From contig JABRWF010000007.1 in assembly GCA_018343915.1 (NCBI GenBank), forward strand, positions 496,001 through 560,000: a stretch of 64,000 bases of DNA, in the 5' to 3' direction. A program made the position numbers and the translations under genes. Under the pieces are notes generated by a model that ran no database searches, was not told the origin of the DNA, and worked only from the letters and a program-made list of their open reading frames with translations. Numbering within the stretch: position 1 is the first letter of the stretch; the number at the start of each line of letters is the position of its first letter. Positions 48,388 to 60,504 of the stretch are shown in pieces. The DNA is from Agroathelia rolfsii. Lineage: Eukaryota > Basidiomycota > Agaricomycetes > Amylocorticiales > Amylocorticiaceae.

Positions 48388-49748
48388 CTATACATCCATC
48401 GTCTTCCACGACTCCTCGTCCACTAGAGCATACCCCTGCAAGACGGCTGAATATCCATTCGGTCCTCTTTGATAACATATCCAGCGATTGCTATGCGCTG
48501 TAGATGCATTCTGTACAGACCCACTACTGCTGCTGCCATCCTCCTTAAGTACCGAGTTGTTGCTATTACATGTCAAAGCAATACGACACAACGAGGGCGA
48601 GAGTGCGAAACACAGTTCTGCTAAACTTTGGTAGTCTGCTTCATCCATGATCTCGACGAGGGTGCTGCTGCATCCGCTGAGGTCGATCACGGCCGCACGA
48701 AGATGCTTGAACAGGCCCAAGCAGGAGGGGATCTGAGCGTAGTCAAATAGGGTGTATTTCCGCGGATGCTAAAAGGTGAAAAATAAATTTAAAATAAATT
48801 CAATGTCAATGGCTTCATTTCTTTCATGCTAACCTGGCGGAACAGCAGGCTCAACGACTGAATCTCCGGCGCGGACGCCGCCACGAGAGAGAAAAAATCA
48901 GACGCGGTGTTGACGCGGTCTGCCATCATACCGTCCAAGCACAAATGACGCAACGAAGATCTAAAGTGCCGCACCGTCTGCGCCACGTCCTCCAGGTCAT
49001 CGTACGGTGACAAAGCAACGAACAGACGCTCGATGCTTCGCCCAACGAGTAAACGCAACACCTCTGTATGCTCCACCGACACAACCCTCAACCGGGGCGC
49101 GAACCACTCCGGCATGCCAGAAGCAAGCATGTTCTGTGCCCATTCACTGGGAAAGGTGGATCGGAAGGACCATTCTTCGATCCCAGGTTGGTTATAGAAA
49201 AACCCGAAATATCCAACAGGCAAGAAATCACCCTTTTTGTAGTTATCATTGAACCTACGCAAACGAAAGGGCGCATTTGACATGGCGCTATAGATATTTC
49301 CCCACCCTAGTGCCTCGGCATATGCATCGGGCACAGGCGGCTCAGAAAACGCAAGTTCTTTGAGATTGACGCATTTGGCCAGGGCATCGGAGAGGATGCG
49401 CTGGAGGTCGGGCGGCACGATGCTACTGCCCGAGGTGCTCGTGGTACTGGTACCATCCCCCCGACTGGTCGAACGCGGGGGAAACATGGACAGAGGCAAC
49501 GTCAGTGATGTCACGAGGCTCGCCGTTTCGGCGTTGCGAGCAAGGACGTCCAGGAAGAGCAGAAGACGGGTAAAATCGAGGCAGTCAAAGGAGACGGAGT
49601 CGTACAGTATGTTCTGAGCCACGGCATGGAGTGCGCGCGAGGAGGACGCGACGGCCGCCAATGTGGGCTTGTCCGTTGTGGGGATAAACTGGATGAGATG
49701 GGTATACAGCTCATAGGGAAGAGTGGGCTGTCCGCAGACCGCTTCCAT
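48388..49748 (-). CDS. F-box/LRR-like protein, two exons
   Basis: About 430 residues. The start at 49748 gives MEAVCGQPTLPYELYTHLIQ, then FIPTTDKPTLAAVASSSRAL: an F-box-like N-terminus (LPxELxxxI with the usual spacing to a Leu/Ala-rich helix). The rest has leucine-rich spaced segments such as ASLVTSLTLPLSMFPP, CVNLKELAFSEPP and FRSSLRHLCLDGMM. Exon 1 ends IQSLSLLFRQ (GTTAGC donor) and joins HPRKYTLFDYAQIPSCLGLF; the stop is at 48388. It is distinct from the family at 3.3-12.7 kb (different F-box and repeats). Known: such proteins often serve as SCF substrate receptors. The target is unknown and Skp1 binding is inferred. Confidence 0.8.
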
Positions 49749-50071
49749 CGTAGAACGTTGTCGTCGCTCACAGAGAGGGCCTAGCAGACGCTAGCGACTT
49801 GGGGAATGGTGGACGATCTCGAGTGCACACGACCTGGTCCATTATCATATCGAGCTTGTGCCAGTAAACGAAATGCAATGAGATAACGGGCGTAATGACT
49901 TCCAATCACGTGACAAGACTCAGATCACATGAAGAGACGCAAGGCACGTGATGAAATCCCTTTTTATGGAAATGGACCAAATAACACCCAAATACGTCGT
50001 CACCGTGGCCGCCATTGGCGAGGACAAGAGTCGACGACATCCTACACACCCGCATATCGTCTCTGGCGGCC
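49749..50071. promoter_or_regulatory. Divergent promoter of the F-box-like gene and SEC16, with two CACGTG motifs
   Basis: 323 bp between start codons. Two palindromic E-boxes (49907-49912 and 49945-49950) and a related CACATG between them lie nearer SEC16. This clustering is more than expected by chance in a short region and suggests bHLH control; the factor is not known. Confidence 0.45.
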
Positions 50072-53000
50072 ATGAGCAACGTCGAGTCCGCTGCCTCTCT
50101 CTTTGGCGCCCCAGAAGACCAGTCTGATCCTTTTGCCTCCCTCGCCGGCGAGGATGCCGCCAGCAATCATCATCACACGCCTACAGACGTGTCCCAACCC
50201 ACGCCCGACGACGCTGCCGACCTGTTTGGAAGTGGAGGCGGAGAGCTGGATGATTTTTTTAGCAGCCAAGATGACCAGGCTAATGACTATACACCGTCAA
50301 TAAGTGTCCAGGATGCGCTGAAAAAGTATGGCTTGTCGTCTGCTGCTACGCCTACCGTGTCGACTGGAGGTATGTGTGATCATCATCGTCGTCGTCCACA
50401 AGCAATGCTCATGCTTGTACAGCTCCTGCTGCACAGAGCACGCAGAACTACCTGCCTCCCCCTGCACCTCCTGCTAGCAATTCATACACGCCCAGCGCCT
50501 CTGTGTACACCCACACGCATTCTCCGTACTCACCGCCTGCGGGTTCGGCCCCGGCCAGCAACCCGTACGCCCCAACGGCCAATAACCATTCCCCAGTCTA
50601 TGATCCATACAGGCCGGCAACATCAACGCCATCATTAGGATCTCGCTTGTCTGTACCTCCCACGCCGGCCAATACGAATGCTTCATACGGTGTTGCTCCT
50701 CCTAGCAGGACGGCCATCCCTCCTGTCCCCGAACCAATCAAGGCCCCCGTCTCGCCATATCGCCCGAAAACGTTCGACGCATACGACCCTCCCATCCTCC
50801 CTTCGCGGACAGTTAGGCGTGCGTCGTCCTCTGCCGTCCCTCCGCCGACGCCCGGGACACCGTATTCGCCCTTTAACGTACAGACGCCATATTCACCACC
50901 ACCACCGCCGTTCCAGCATGGTGCTCGTGCTACGCCGCCGCCGCCGCCTCCACCATCCTCAATCAATGCCGGGCCTCCACGGTCGTCTGTTCCTCCCCCG
51001 CCGCCGCGATCTTCGTCCGTGGGCAGCTATGGCCCATCCGTTGAGCATGCGCAGTCCCCACCTCCGCCTCCACCTCCATCTTCGCATCTAAGAGGCAGCA
51101 TAGTGTCACCACCACCCCCTCCTCCCGCGTCATGGTCGAGAAACGAGACCGCTTCACCAGCATCGTCGCTCCGAGGGACATCGCCCCCGCCGTTCCAACG
51201 TACACCGTTGCCCGATTACATGAACAACATGGCTCGTCCCCCGAGTGGTGCCAGCACGCGTGCTGTACCACCACCACCTCCCGCGCCTTCTTCGTATGCG
51301 CCACCACCTCCGCCCCCTGCCGCGTCGTCCCGTCCGCCGAGCGTGGCGCCGTCTAACGGCCCATCGAGGCCTCCAAGTGCGGCTGCCTATTCGAATGGTG
51401 CCTTTGCTTCTGCGTCCGTTGGTGACATTCAAGCTCGGGCGCAGTCTCCGCAGATTTTGCCTCCTTTGCCGAGTAGCCGTCCGACATCTTCTCTGGCTAA
51501 TCATGTATATCCCGTGCCGGAGGTAGAGACTGAGAATGAGGAAGAGGAAGAAGGCGATGATGACGAGGGGGAAGAGGAAGAGGAAGGTGAGGAAGAGGAA
51601 GATCCAGAGGGAGGAGCTGCGAAGCCACTCGAGTCGTTGCCTGAGGATGCTCTGGAAGGAGGAGCTGAAGAAGGAGAGGCCGACCAGTCGTTTGCGTCAA
51701 CCGTGATGAATTCTGGTGCTGCTGCTGCGAATGATGATTCTGAAGGTCGGTTGGGAGATGATTTTGCGTCAGAGGACGGGCTGTCTTTTGCGCCAACGGG
51801 ATCTATATTGCATGGAGAGGTTGAGCCTGCTAGGGCGACTTCACCCTCGATCAAGTCCATCTCGTCCCGCTCGGTCTCGCCTGAGAAGTCGCCGGGTTCA
51901 CCTGAAAAGGCGACTCCTTCTGAAGGAGCGACTCCTAGACTGCCTCCGGCTCGTTCAAATACGAATCCCTACGGGCAACCCCCGCCTGCGCGTTCTTTGT
52001 CACGTGCATCAACTAACTATACCTACCCTGTGAATGGGCAGGCAGGTGCGCATAAGACGTCTTCCTCTCGTCCTGCATCGCCTTATCAGAATGGTGACAC
52101 TGTCAACGGCACCGCAGGGCCTGTACCAAGAGCTTCATCCCCTCTGAAGCGTTCTGCAAGCGTTGCTTCGTCGGCGTATGAGCCTGCCTATCCTTCCTAT
52201 TCTCCTTATTCGCCCCCAGAGAGGATAGCGTCGCCTAGCTCGGCCTCGGTGCGCTCTCAAGGCTCTATCTACGATCCATATGCACCTAAGGGTGCACAGG
52301 TCTCTGGTGTATACGCACCACCGCCCTCGCAAGCTGGTGCGCCACAGGGATTAAGGTCCAGGGCCAGTTCGGGCGGTACGTCTGCCTCGTCAGATCCGTA
52401 TGCTCCACCGCCCTCCGCGACAAGTTCGTATGGTATACCACCTCCGCCTCCACCCATTGATGGGCTCCCTCCTTCATCCGCCCCACCTCGCTCTGTGGAC
52501 CCGTACGCTCCTAGCCAACACCGCCAACAATCGAGTCAAGCATCATCCGTCTACTCCGGGCGATCCTATGAGAGCGCTCCACCGAGCATTAGTTCCTATG
52601 GCTCTTCCCCCTTCGGCTCCCAATCCTCTTCATACGAGCTTCCTCCGGTTCCCCCCGCAGCCGCGCAAGAACTCCTCGTGAAAGCAACACCAACGCACGC
52701 GCCCTATGCGCCCTCCCCCTCCCTCCTTGGCACGAACGACCCCTTGGGGCGCACGTCGACCCGCGCCCCTGTCGTCTCCTTCGGCTTTGGCGGCCGCATC
52801 GTGACGTGCTTCCATGGCGCCTCGTCGGTGCTCAACACTGGCTTCGACGTCGCCATGTCCTCGCGCCACTCGGGCGAGGTAAACATCCGCGTGCTGCACA
52901 CCGTCATACCTGCCTCGGCGCTGGACGAGACGTCGTCGGTCTCGACCGCTTTCCCAGGACCCTTGTTCGCCGATCCGGGCACGCCGACGGCGACATCGAT

Positions 53001-56000
53001 CGTGCGCACAGGCGCGGCACAGACAAAGGCGAAGAAGGCAAAGGTGCTCAAGTACCTTGAAGAGCGCGCAGAGGAGTTGCGCGCCGGCGTGCCGTATCTG
53101 ACGGCCGGGTCGGTCGAGTGGAGGCGCGCGACGAGCAAGGGCGTGCTCGTGCGACTATTGAAGGTCATGGTGGAGAATGACGGGAAGTTGTCGGGCACGC
53201 CGCAGATTGATGCCGCCGTCCGGGCGGCGCTCGTGCCTGATGCGGTGACGGCTGCGGAGGAGGCTGGTAGTGTTGGTGCTGGGCAGTTGATCTCGCCGAT
53301 GGGGGATCCGGCTTTGGTACCTACTTCGTCGTTTCCGGGCTTGGGGTACGCGGCGTCGGATCCGAGGGATGCACCTGTGGCGACGACGACACTGAAGAGC
53401 TCCGCGTTGGATAAGATTGAGAAGTTCTTGATGACAGGCAAGAGGAGAGAGGCGTATCAGTATGCGTTGGATGAGAGACTATGGGCGCATGCGATGGTGA
53501 TTGCAAGTAGTATCGATAAGGAGGCGTGGAGTGAGGTCGTGCATGATTTCCTCAAGACGGAGTTAGGTCCTGCGCCTGGCTCGGCGCAGGCGACAAACGG
53601 AAGGGAGGCATTGAGAGTGGCTTATAGTCTGTTCTCAGGTCAGGGAACTGGTGCTGGTAAGTCTCGCTCATTAGTCTTCTGTCTCAATATTTATTTCCTT
53701 TTCTGCTAGTCCAAGAACTGGTACCCCAGAACTTGTTATTGAAGCAAACTGGTGGCCTCCAGCCCATGACAGGTCTTCAGCCTCCTGCTGCGGGACCGGT
53801 TGGGATTACGCCTATGACGCCCCATTTCCCTGCGCCTGCGGCCATTCCCAATATACCGCCCGAATCACTCTCAAAGTGGGCTGAGACGTTGTCAATGGTT
53901 GTGTGTAGCCCCATGACTACAGACACCTCTTCAGCCTTGACGGCTTTGGGAGATTACTTGGCAGGTAATCAGTGGATAGAGGCTGCTCATGTTTGGTAAG
54001 AGATATTTATCTATCGCACAATATCTGTTTGTGACTAACGGGGGTTTACAGCTATCTCCTGTCACCGCAAACGTCTCAGATGGGAGGAGCCGGTAATCCA
54101 GCTGCCAAACTGGTCTTGCTAGGCTCTGGTGGACCACGTGTGACGCCCAACTTCCACAAGGACACCGATGCTCTGGTACTCACCGAGGTTGTCGAGTTTG
54201 CCATGTCCTTGGCCACGCCTGCGAAGGGCAAAGAATCATTCATTGGCTTGCCCCATCTCCAGGCGTACAAGCTAGTCCGAGCGACGTCTCTGGCCGAACT
54301 GGGACACCTACAGCTTGCGAGCCGCTACTGCGAGGCCATATCTTCCTCACTCAGCCGTTCCTCGCCTTACATCACCCCAGCCTTTGTCGAGCAGCTGAAG
54401 ACGTTTACCGACCGTCTGACGGCAGTACCTCAGATTGACCAGGCAGGTTCGTGGATGAAAGGCACGGTTGGCAAGCCAAGCTTGAACAACATCGGCAATT
54501 GGCTCGAAGGCCGCTTCACCAAGTTTATCGCTGGTGATGGAGAGAACTCGCCAGCACCGACGGCCAACTCGACGTTTGCGCCCGATCCTCCTGCTTCGGC
54601 CGCTGGTCCGTTCTCAAACTACAGCACGATTTCGTCCGCGACGCCGTCTTCAGTGTCTTCGCCGCAGCAATATCCCGCTTCGCTGCCAGGTACCACGCCT
54701 TCAACAGCTGTCCCCCCACCATCAAGACAGATGTCTGGTGCCCCTAACCTGGTCTCCTCCCCTTACGGCTCGTACAAACCCGTGGAGCGGTCCGCGTCTG
54801 CGATGGAACAGCGCGCGCCGTACGGGCAATCGTTGTATGCACCCTCAGTGCCCCGCATCGCCTCTGCAAATGCAGCCACTACAACGTTTGCGCAGTCGTT
54901 TGGGCAGGCGATGTCGCCTTATGCACCGGCGTCTGCTAATAGCTCCATGAACGATCTTACGACGCCCAGGCAATCGTCTACGTCGTCGAGTGATACGGTG
55001 ACGGATGCGGAGCAGGAGGCGCATGTTCAGGAGGTCACCTGGTGGGGCTCATCCTATGAGAACGATGCGAACGGCGCGACACCCACGGCGCCTAGCTTTG
55101 TCAAGGTTGACGATGCCAACGATAGCGGACCGACCGAGTCGACGAATGGGTTCATCAGTCTCATGGACGATGTCGGGTTTGGTGGCGGTGGCGGCGGGTT
55201 CAGACAGGTGTCGTCGCCGTTGCATCAGCAGATGAACTATAGTGATCGGCGTGATGACGGTTTCGACGACGATGATGATTTGGGGTTGGGTAATTCCAAG
55301 CCTAAGCCGAAGAGGATTGATGAGGGCAGTAGTGATGGTGGTGATCATGAGACAGGGGGAGGTGCTGCTGCCAATGTGGGTGTGAGCCAGACTGAGAAGA
55401 AGCCTGAGTCTGCAGCGGCTGAAAAGCCTGGTGTGTATTTTCGTGTTGTTGATCGATAATGGCGAGGCTTTACTCATCTGCTTTCTTTTTTGTAGCAACA
55501 CCAGCTTCATCGGGCTCGTGGTTCGGTCGACTCTGGAGCAGAGGCGACTCCAAACCCGCGCCCGTTAAGGCCAACTTGGGCGAGTCAGAGTCGACGTTCT
55601 ACTATGACAAAGAACTCAAGCGCTGGGTCAACAAAAAGGTAAGCCCTTTTCTTTTCTTTTCTTCGTTAGTTTGGATGCACGCTCATCAATTGAAATCAAC
55701 ATAGGCTGGAGCGGAAGAAGCCAAGCCTGCAGCACCCCCACCGCCTCCCTCTAGAGCAGGAACCTCTTCCCCTGCCATCCGACCACCCTCAAGTCCGATG
55801 CCAGGTAGTGGCAATGGTGGCGCGCCGCTGCCGCCGGGTACACCCCCGCCCCCTCCCAGCCGTCCACTATCTTCAGCAGGCATGACGGGGTCCCCGTCAG
55901 CATCCATGCGGGCCGGACCGCCGAACCGCATCCGCTCGAACCTCGTACCGTCCGATATGGATTCGGTCTCTTCGGCGCCGCCGACGCCCATGGGTGGGAT

Positions 56001-56088
56001 ACACGCACCGCCGTTGGGCCCTCCGTCGAGGCCGGGCTCGTCGATGAAGCAGAAGCGGGCGATTAACAAATACGTGCCGGTGTCATAA
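50072..56088 (+). CDS. SEC16: COPII coat assembly protein Sec16
   Basis: Large scaffold that organises ER exit sites and binds COPII coat subunits. The ATG at 50072 ([20 protein letters not shown]) is preferred; upstream in-frame codons are non-ATG. The first intron is at about 50370. The N-terminal half is disordered, with extensive polyproline (about 50900-51330, formin FH1-like) and an acidic Glu-rich block (about 51520-51690). The central conserved domain reads [20 protein letters not shown] (about 52780-52840). The ancestral coatomer element-type helical domain spans about 53390-54530: [67 protein letters not shown]. The C-terminus has [16 protein letters not shown], the conserved Sec16 C-terminal motif, then Pro-rich sequence ending NKYVPVS. 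Complete; length about 1,900 residues, normal for fungi. Confidence 0.95.
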
Positions 56089-56438
56089 TGACGATAATGA
56101 ACCCACGTTTTTCCAAGCATTTTACTACTTAGATGATACTCTTCACGTCTGGTTGATTTATTAACAAATTCTTTATTCCTTTTTTTTTTTTTTTTTTTTT
56201 CTCTCTCCGAGTACTACTGTTCACGCGCATATATACGCATGCAAGATATACATGTTCAAATTTTTCTCTCACTTTTCCCTCTCCCTTGCTCTTTTTCTTG
56301 GCTCACGTCTACTTGTCAATTATGAACGAACAACGGAAATGGAATGACCACTTCAAAACAAATTGACAACAATGAAAAACAAAGTTTTGGGATTTCTCTT
56401 TTGGTATATAGATAATTTTGCATGTGATACTGCTACAT
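56089..56438. other. Intergenic: convergent SEC16 and OST3 3' ends
   Basis: AT-rich with a run of 21 T at 56180-56200. No gene is seen; likely the 3' UTRs of the two convergent genes. Confidence 0.5.
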
Positions 56439-57726
56439 TCAGAAGAGTATCGAGAAGGGGTAGCCTGTTGCGAAGGAAATTCATATTGGATATTAGCCAT
56501 GATTTTCTGAGCCTATGAGGAAAACAAAAGAGAGCAAACGTACCCCCGTTCTTTATCTTGAATATTCTGACGAGCGACGAGAAGACGATGACGATAAACA
56601 TGATCAACAGGTAAATGGCCGCGTTTTGTTTGCCCTTGGAACGAGTCTGCAAAGGTGCACCCATCGTGAGGCCGAGGAAAGCGAGAGAAAGAAGACCGTC
56701 TGTTAAAGTATCTCATTAGATTCACATCCAAGATAGATATGCACATCAAGCACGACATACAGATGATCGAAATAAAGTGCACTTCGTCACCGAACTGCTG
56801 CTGGAACCCGGGCGCGATCTTCTGACCACCGTGACCGGCATAGGGCATGCCACGAATCTGGACGAACATCTGGCCGGAGACCATGACGAGTGAGGTGCTG
56901 ATTACGCCTGCAGCCCAGACCCAGCGGTTGGTGAGGTAGGGCATCAGGGCACGTGCACTGAGTGCGCTGGCGAGCAGGAAGACGAGTATGGTAGTGTAGC
57001 GTGCATAGTCGAATGGTGCGACGTATGGGATCGGGCGGGGCGTGTGCTGTGAGAGGGATTGAGCGAGGGGCTCAGCGTCGAAGCCGCTGTAGGGAATAGT
57101 TAACAGCCAGAATACGGGAGAGATGATGGATTCAAACGCACTGAGTAAAGTCATAGCGAATAGGGTCCTTGCGTCCGCTAGCGGGTGCACGAGGACCTTC
57201 CGTGGGCGGGTAAATGTGGACAACAGGAGCAGAGGCAATGCCGAGCTGCGAAAAGTATCATCATCATCGTCAGGATGCGGCCCGCAATGCAAATGAGGTA
57301 TCGCTGCAAACCTTCTGGAACACAGCGGCAGATGCATCAAAGTCGAGCGTGCCAAAGAAGAAGCTGTCCTTGTCTTCACTGGGCACTTGTTTCCAGGACG
57401 ATGCTACGGCAGACCAAGAAGGGTTGAATTCCCTGCGCATTAATTGAGAGTTGGTACACAAGCAATCATTACTGTAGCATAGTCAAGATGCACCTGCAGG
57501 GGTTGCACCTCCTTCTAGGATCAAGAGCAGTGAATTGCACGGCCGCAGTCCAGTTGCGGTTTGAGGAAGTCAGCAAGTCGAAAGTATGCTCATCAAGCTG
57601 GATGTTGCCGCCTGGGGCAGCCGCTGCAAGGTCGACAAGCTGGGCATGAGGGTTCTTCTTGGACTTTGCTGCGAGGACCGGGATAGATAAAGAGAGAACT
57701 GCAGCAAAGACAGAGCTGAGCCGCAT
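56439..57726 (-). CDS. OST3: Oligosaccharyltransferase Ost3/Ost6 subunit (TUSC3/MAGT1 family)
   Basis: Thioredoxin-fold subunit of the ER N-glycosylation complex that binds substrate cysteines to expose sequons. The start at 57726 gives a signal peptide (MRLSSVFAAVLSLSIPVLAA). The thioredoxin-like lumenal domain has NWTAAVQFTALDPRR and a CxxC (CNPC), then EFNPSWSAVASSW, FFFGTLDFDASAAVFQK and PVVHIYPPTEGPRAP. Four membrane helices follow (TTILVFLLASALSARALMP; WAAGVISTSLVMVSGQMFVQ; LLSLAFLGLTMGA; AIYLLIMFIVIVFSSLVRIF). The last splice joins KNGG to YPFSILF and the stop at 56439, consistent with the usual short hydrophobic Ost3 C-terminus. Ost3 and Ost6 are hard to separate by eye; the OST3 symbol means this pair. 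Confidence 0.92.
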
Positions 57727-58538
57727 AGTGTCGGTGTTGTATGAGTTGTAGTTGTTCTGGTCGTATACTTGTCGTTGCTTCCGGTGTGAGCTTGACGTGT
57801 CGCATTTGTTTGTCCTTTGTGTGTTTCTTGATTATTTTGGGCTCTCTTGACACGTATCACGCATATACCCATCTCATTCCCGTAGCACATCTTGATTTTG
57901 CCTATGTTTTTGTCTCAGCAGCCCTGATATCAGAGTTAATCCCGCCCTAGTATTATATGGAGCCTCCAGCCACAGAGCTTGGTCAGATGCACCTTTCCTT
58001 TATAGATGGTGGCAAATGATGCATTCAGTAATAAGCGAAGTCAGACTCAATGTACCAAAAACGTCTTTTGCGACTAAAGTATGACTAAAGTGCGATTGTT
58101 GGGTTTTGATGTGTACTGTTCACTCAGACAATAATTGCACGTCATTCACAAAAGATGTTTTTGGTACATTGAGTTCAACTACTTTCTGACTTTGCTTTTC
58201 ACTGAGAATGATGGTGGCCCGAAGCATAGTGCTTGTTCGGCTAACGACTCTTAATGCTGCCAGTGTAATTTAGTCCACCGAGGTCCTCGGTAACCTCCTC
58301 ATATCAACCCGATTAGCACTAATGAAAGCTAGCACGAGCTTCATTAGCATACGATGATTGATGATCGATGCCCCCTTGCGCTACTCTCATCCACTCTCCG
58401 AATACCACTGGTAGGCCCATCCACCTTTGACTATTGGCCTAAGATCTCTCTCTCTCCTGGCTATTTTTGGGAGTCTGTCTTGCGAAAACATAACCAGGTA
58501 AGATGGAAAATACAGAGCATAGAGAAGTTGTACCCGCG
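57727..58538. other. Intergenic between OST3 and the first UGT, with a hairpin element
   Basis: Divergent region. Holds the inverted-repeat element at 58045-58174 and no protein-like frame. The remainder has no motif I can support. Confidence 0.5.
58045..58174. mobile_element. Small hairpin MITE-like element (about 130 bp)
   Basis: Left arm 58045-58073 (ACTCAATGTACCAAAAACGT, then CTTTTGCGA) pairs with right arm 58146-58174, whose reverse complement is ACTCAATGTACCAAAAACAT then CTTTTGTGA: 27 of 29 bases match. Inverted similarity continues inward (GTGCGATTGTTG against GTGCAATTATTG). There is no coding capacity. It lies about 365 bp upstream of the first UGT start. Confidence 0.75.
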
Positions 58539-60504
58539 ATGAAGCATATATTGCTCACGGCGGCACCAACATGGAGTGAGCAGCCTCAGGAATAAAGCAT
58601 GGCTCAGCTAATGTAATTCTCGTGGTGCATCAATGCAAGGTCATTTTCGTACTGTCTGTGTTCTCGCAGCAAAGTTCGTCGCCGAAAGACCAATCCTAGT
58701 AACTTTGCTCGTACCCTACTACCGAGATACATTTAAAAGGGCACAACAAGAAGTTGAGCGATGCCTTGCAGATGCTCAATCAGTCTCTGGAACAATTCGG
58801 TGAGCACAAGAAATAAACATATGCTAAATCTCACGACTTTCCCAGAGTGATTGCTATGGGGGCACACTCACAGGACCATCAAGAGGCATTGGAGGCTGAT
58901 ATTCCAGCTTTTCGGATCTTTTGGAAGCAAATCCTTGATTGCTCGCCATTTGCGTGCGCTGCCACTGGGAACAAGTTCCCAGGTGCAGCAAAGCCTTCTC
59001 TTGTTATCATGGACCCAATGCTGTACGACGTATTTGCTGTGATACGGACTATGGACTCTGAGTCGTCTCCACGAATTCCCATCCTCTCGTGGGTGATGGC
59101 TTTTACTGGAGCGATGATTGCAGGTACTCTCCCCATGAGATACGGCGGTGTTGTTGAATTCGTGTTACCAAAATTCAGCGAAGAGGAAATGAAACATGGC
59201 AGGCGTGTAAATATCCGTGGCAGGGTTCGACATGTTCGTGGGATGCCTGATATGTACGAGTGGGAGTATTACCCACAGGACCTTCTACGACTTCCTATAG
59301 TCAAATGGACGGCTAACAGTATTCCACTTACTTTGCATAAATTCACCAAGTAGGTCGTAGCAAATAGCAGTCATACAGGATGTCTATCTAACCTTTTTTG
59401 TTCTTTTGTAAGGATGTTGTTTGAAGCAGATGGATTGGCTACTGCTGGTACAATGGGGTATGACGGTGAAGAGATTCTGTCTGTCATAGACGAATGGATG
59501 GCCGAAAACGGGAGGGTCTCTTACCACCTCGGCCCTATCTTGCCATTAAAGCCTGGGACGGGCGAATTCTCGCAAAAAACACTGGATGCTGACATGGCAG
59601 CTGCGCCTGATGGTGTTGGAAAACAAGTACTCAACTTTTTGGACGCTGCTCTAAAATCAAAAGGAGAACATAGTGTCATTTACGTATGCTTCGGTTCCAA
59701 TTTTTGGTACGTGCATGCTCTTAGGATATTTCCAATATTCTTATTGTTTTTAGGCCGAACAATCCTGATCACCTTTGGATGCTACTAGAAACGTTATCAG
59801 AGAGGGGCATACCTTTCGTAGGTTTTTCATCCTGTAACTAATTCCAGATGACGCTAAACAATCCAATGACACTGATAGATTTTGTCACATCCATCGTCGG
59901 TAGCGCATGTGCCCGACCATATCAGCAAACGGTTTTTAGACACCGCCGATAGTTTGCTTGTCCCGTGGGCACCTCAGCAAACCATCTTGGCGCACAAGGT
60001 GAGCTTTTTTTAACATCCTAAATATAGTGGTAATGCGAATCTACTTTAGTCCATAGGCTGGTTTATTACCCATGGAGGGCAAGGAGGCACCATGGATGCA
60101 CTAACTCAAGGTGTTCCGATGTACGTCTTTGCATTCTTTACTTCATCCCACTGGGTCTGGTATGAGCAATCGCGCATAACAGGGTTGGGTGGCCACTTAT
60201 GGGTGATCAGCCAGCAAACGTCGCCCATTTGGTTCATACGCTTGATGTCGCATTCGAATTCCTCGAAGTCCGCACGGGAGAATACGGATTGAAGCCTGTG
60301 TATCTGGCCGGAAAAACTCCCACAGCAACCCTTGAGTCCTTTCGAGAGGAATTAAAGAATGTCCTTGATAATTTGACGTCTGAGGTTGGCAAGAGAAAGA
60401 GAGCAAACGCGCAGAAACAGCAAAAAATCTTGGCAGGCGCTTGGGTGCCCGGTGGACCGGCACACACTGCGTTCCAGAGCCTTGTTCAAAATTTTGATAT
60501 CTGA
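58539..60504 (+). CDS. UDP-glycosyltransferase (GT1 family), tandem copy 1
   Basis: Transfers sugar from a UDP-sugar to a small acceptor (acceptor unknown). A short first exon (58539-58575, MKHILLTAAPTW) joins exon 2 at 58640 (SHFRTVCVLAAKFVAERP); the His in WSHF is the likely catalytic base. Then VIAMGAHSQDHQEALEADIP, SLVIMDPMLYDVFAVIRTMD, YDGEEILSVIDEWMAENG, GPILPLKPGTGEF and VIYVCFGSNFW. The donor-binding, PSPG-like C-terminal region is split over short exons: VPWAPQQTILAHK, SIGWFITHGGQGGTMDALTQ, then MVGWPLMGDQPANVAHLVHT. The last intron (GTACGT...ACAG) must be removed to reach GDQP. The C-terminus ends LVQNFDI. No membrane anchor is seen, so it is probably cytosolic. Roughly 500 residues. 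Highly similar to the copy at 61317-63293. Confidence 0.9.

Noticed and set aside
52704..53441. 245-codon frame antisense to SEC16
   Set aside because: Mirror of the GC-rich Sec16 coding frame; the sense strand encodes the conserved central domain.
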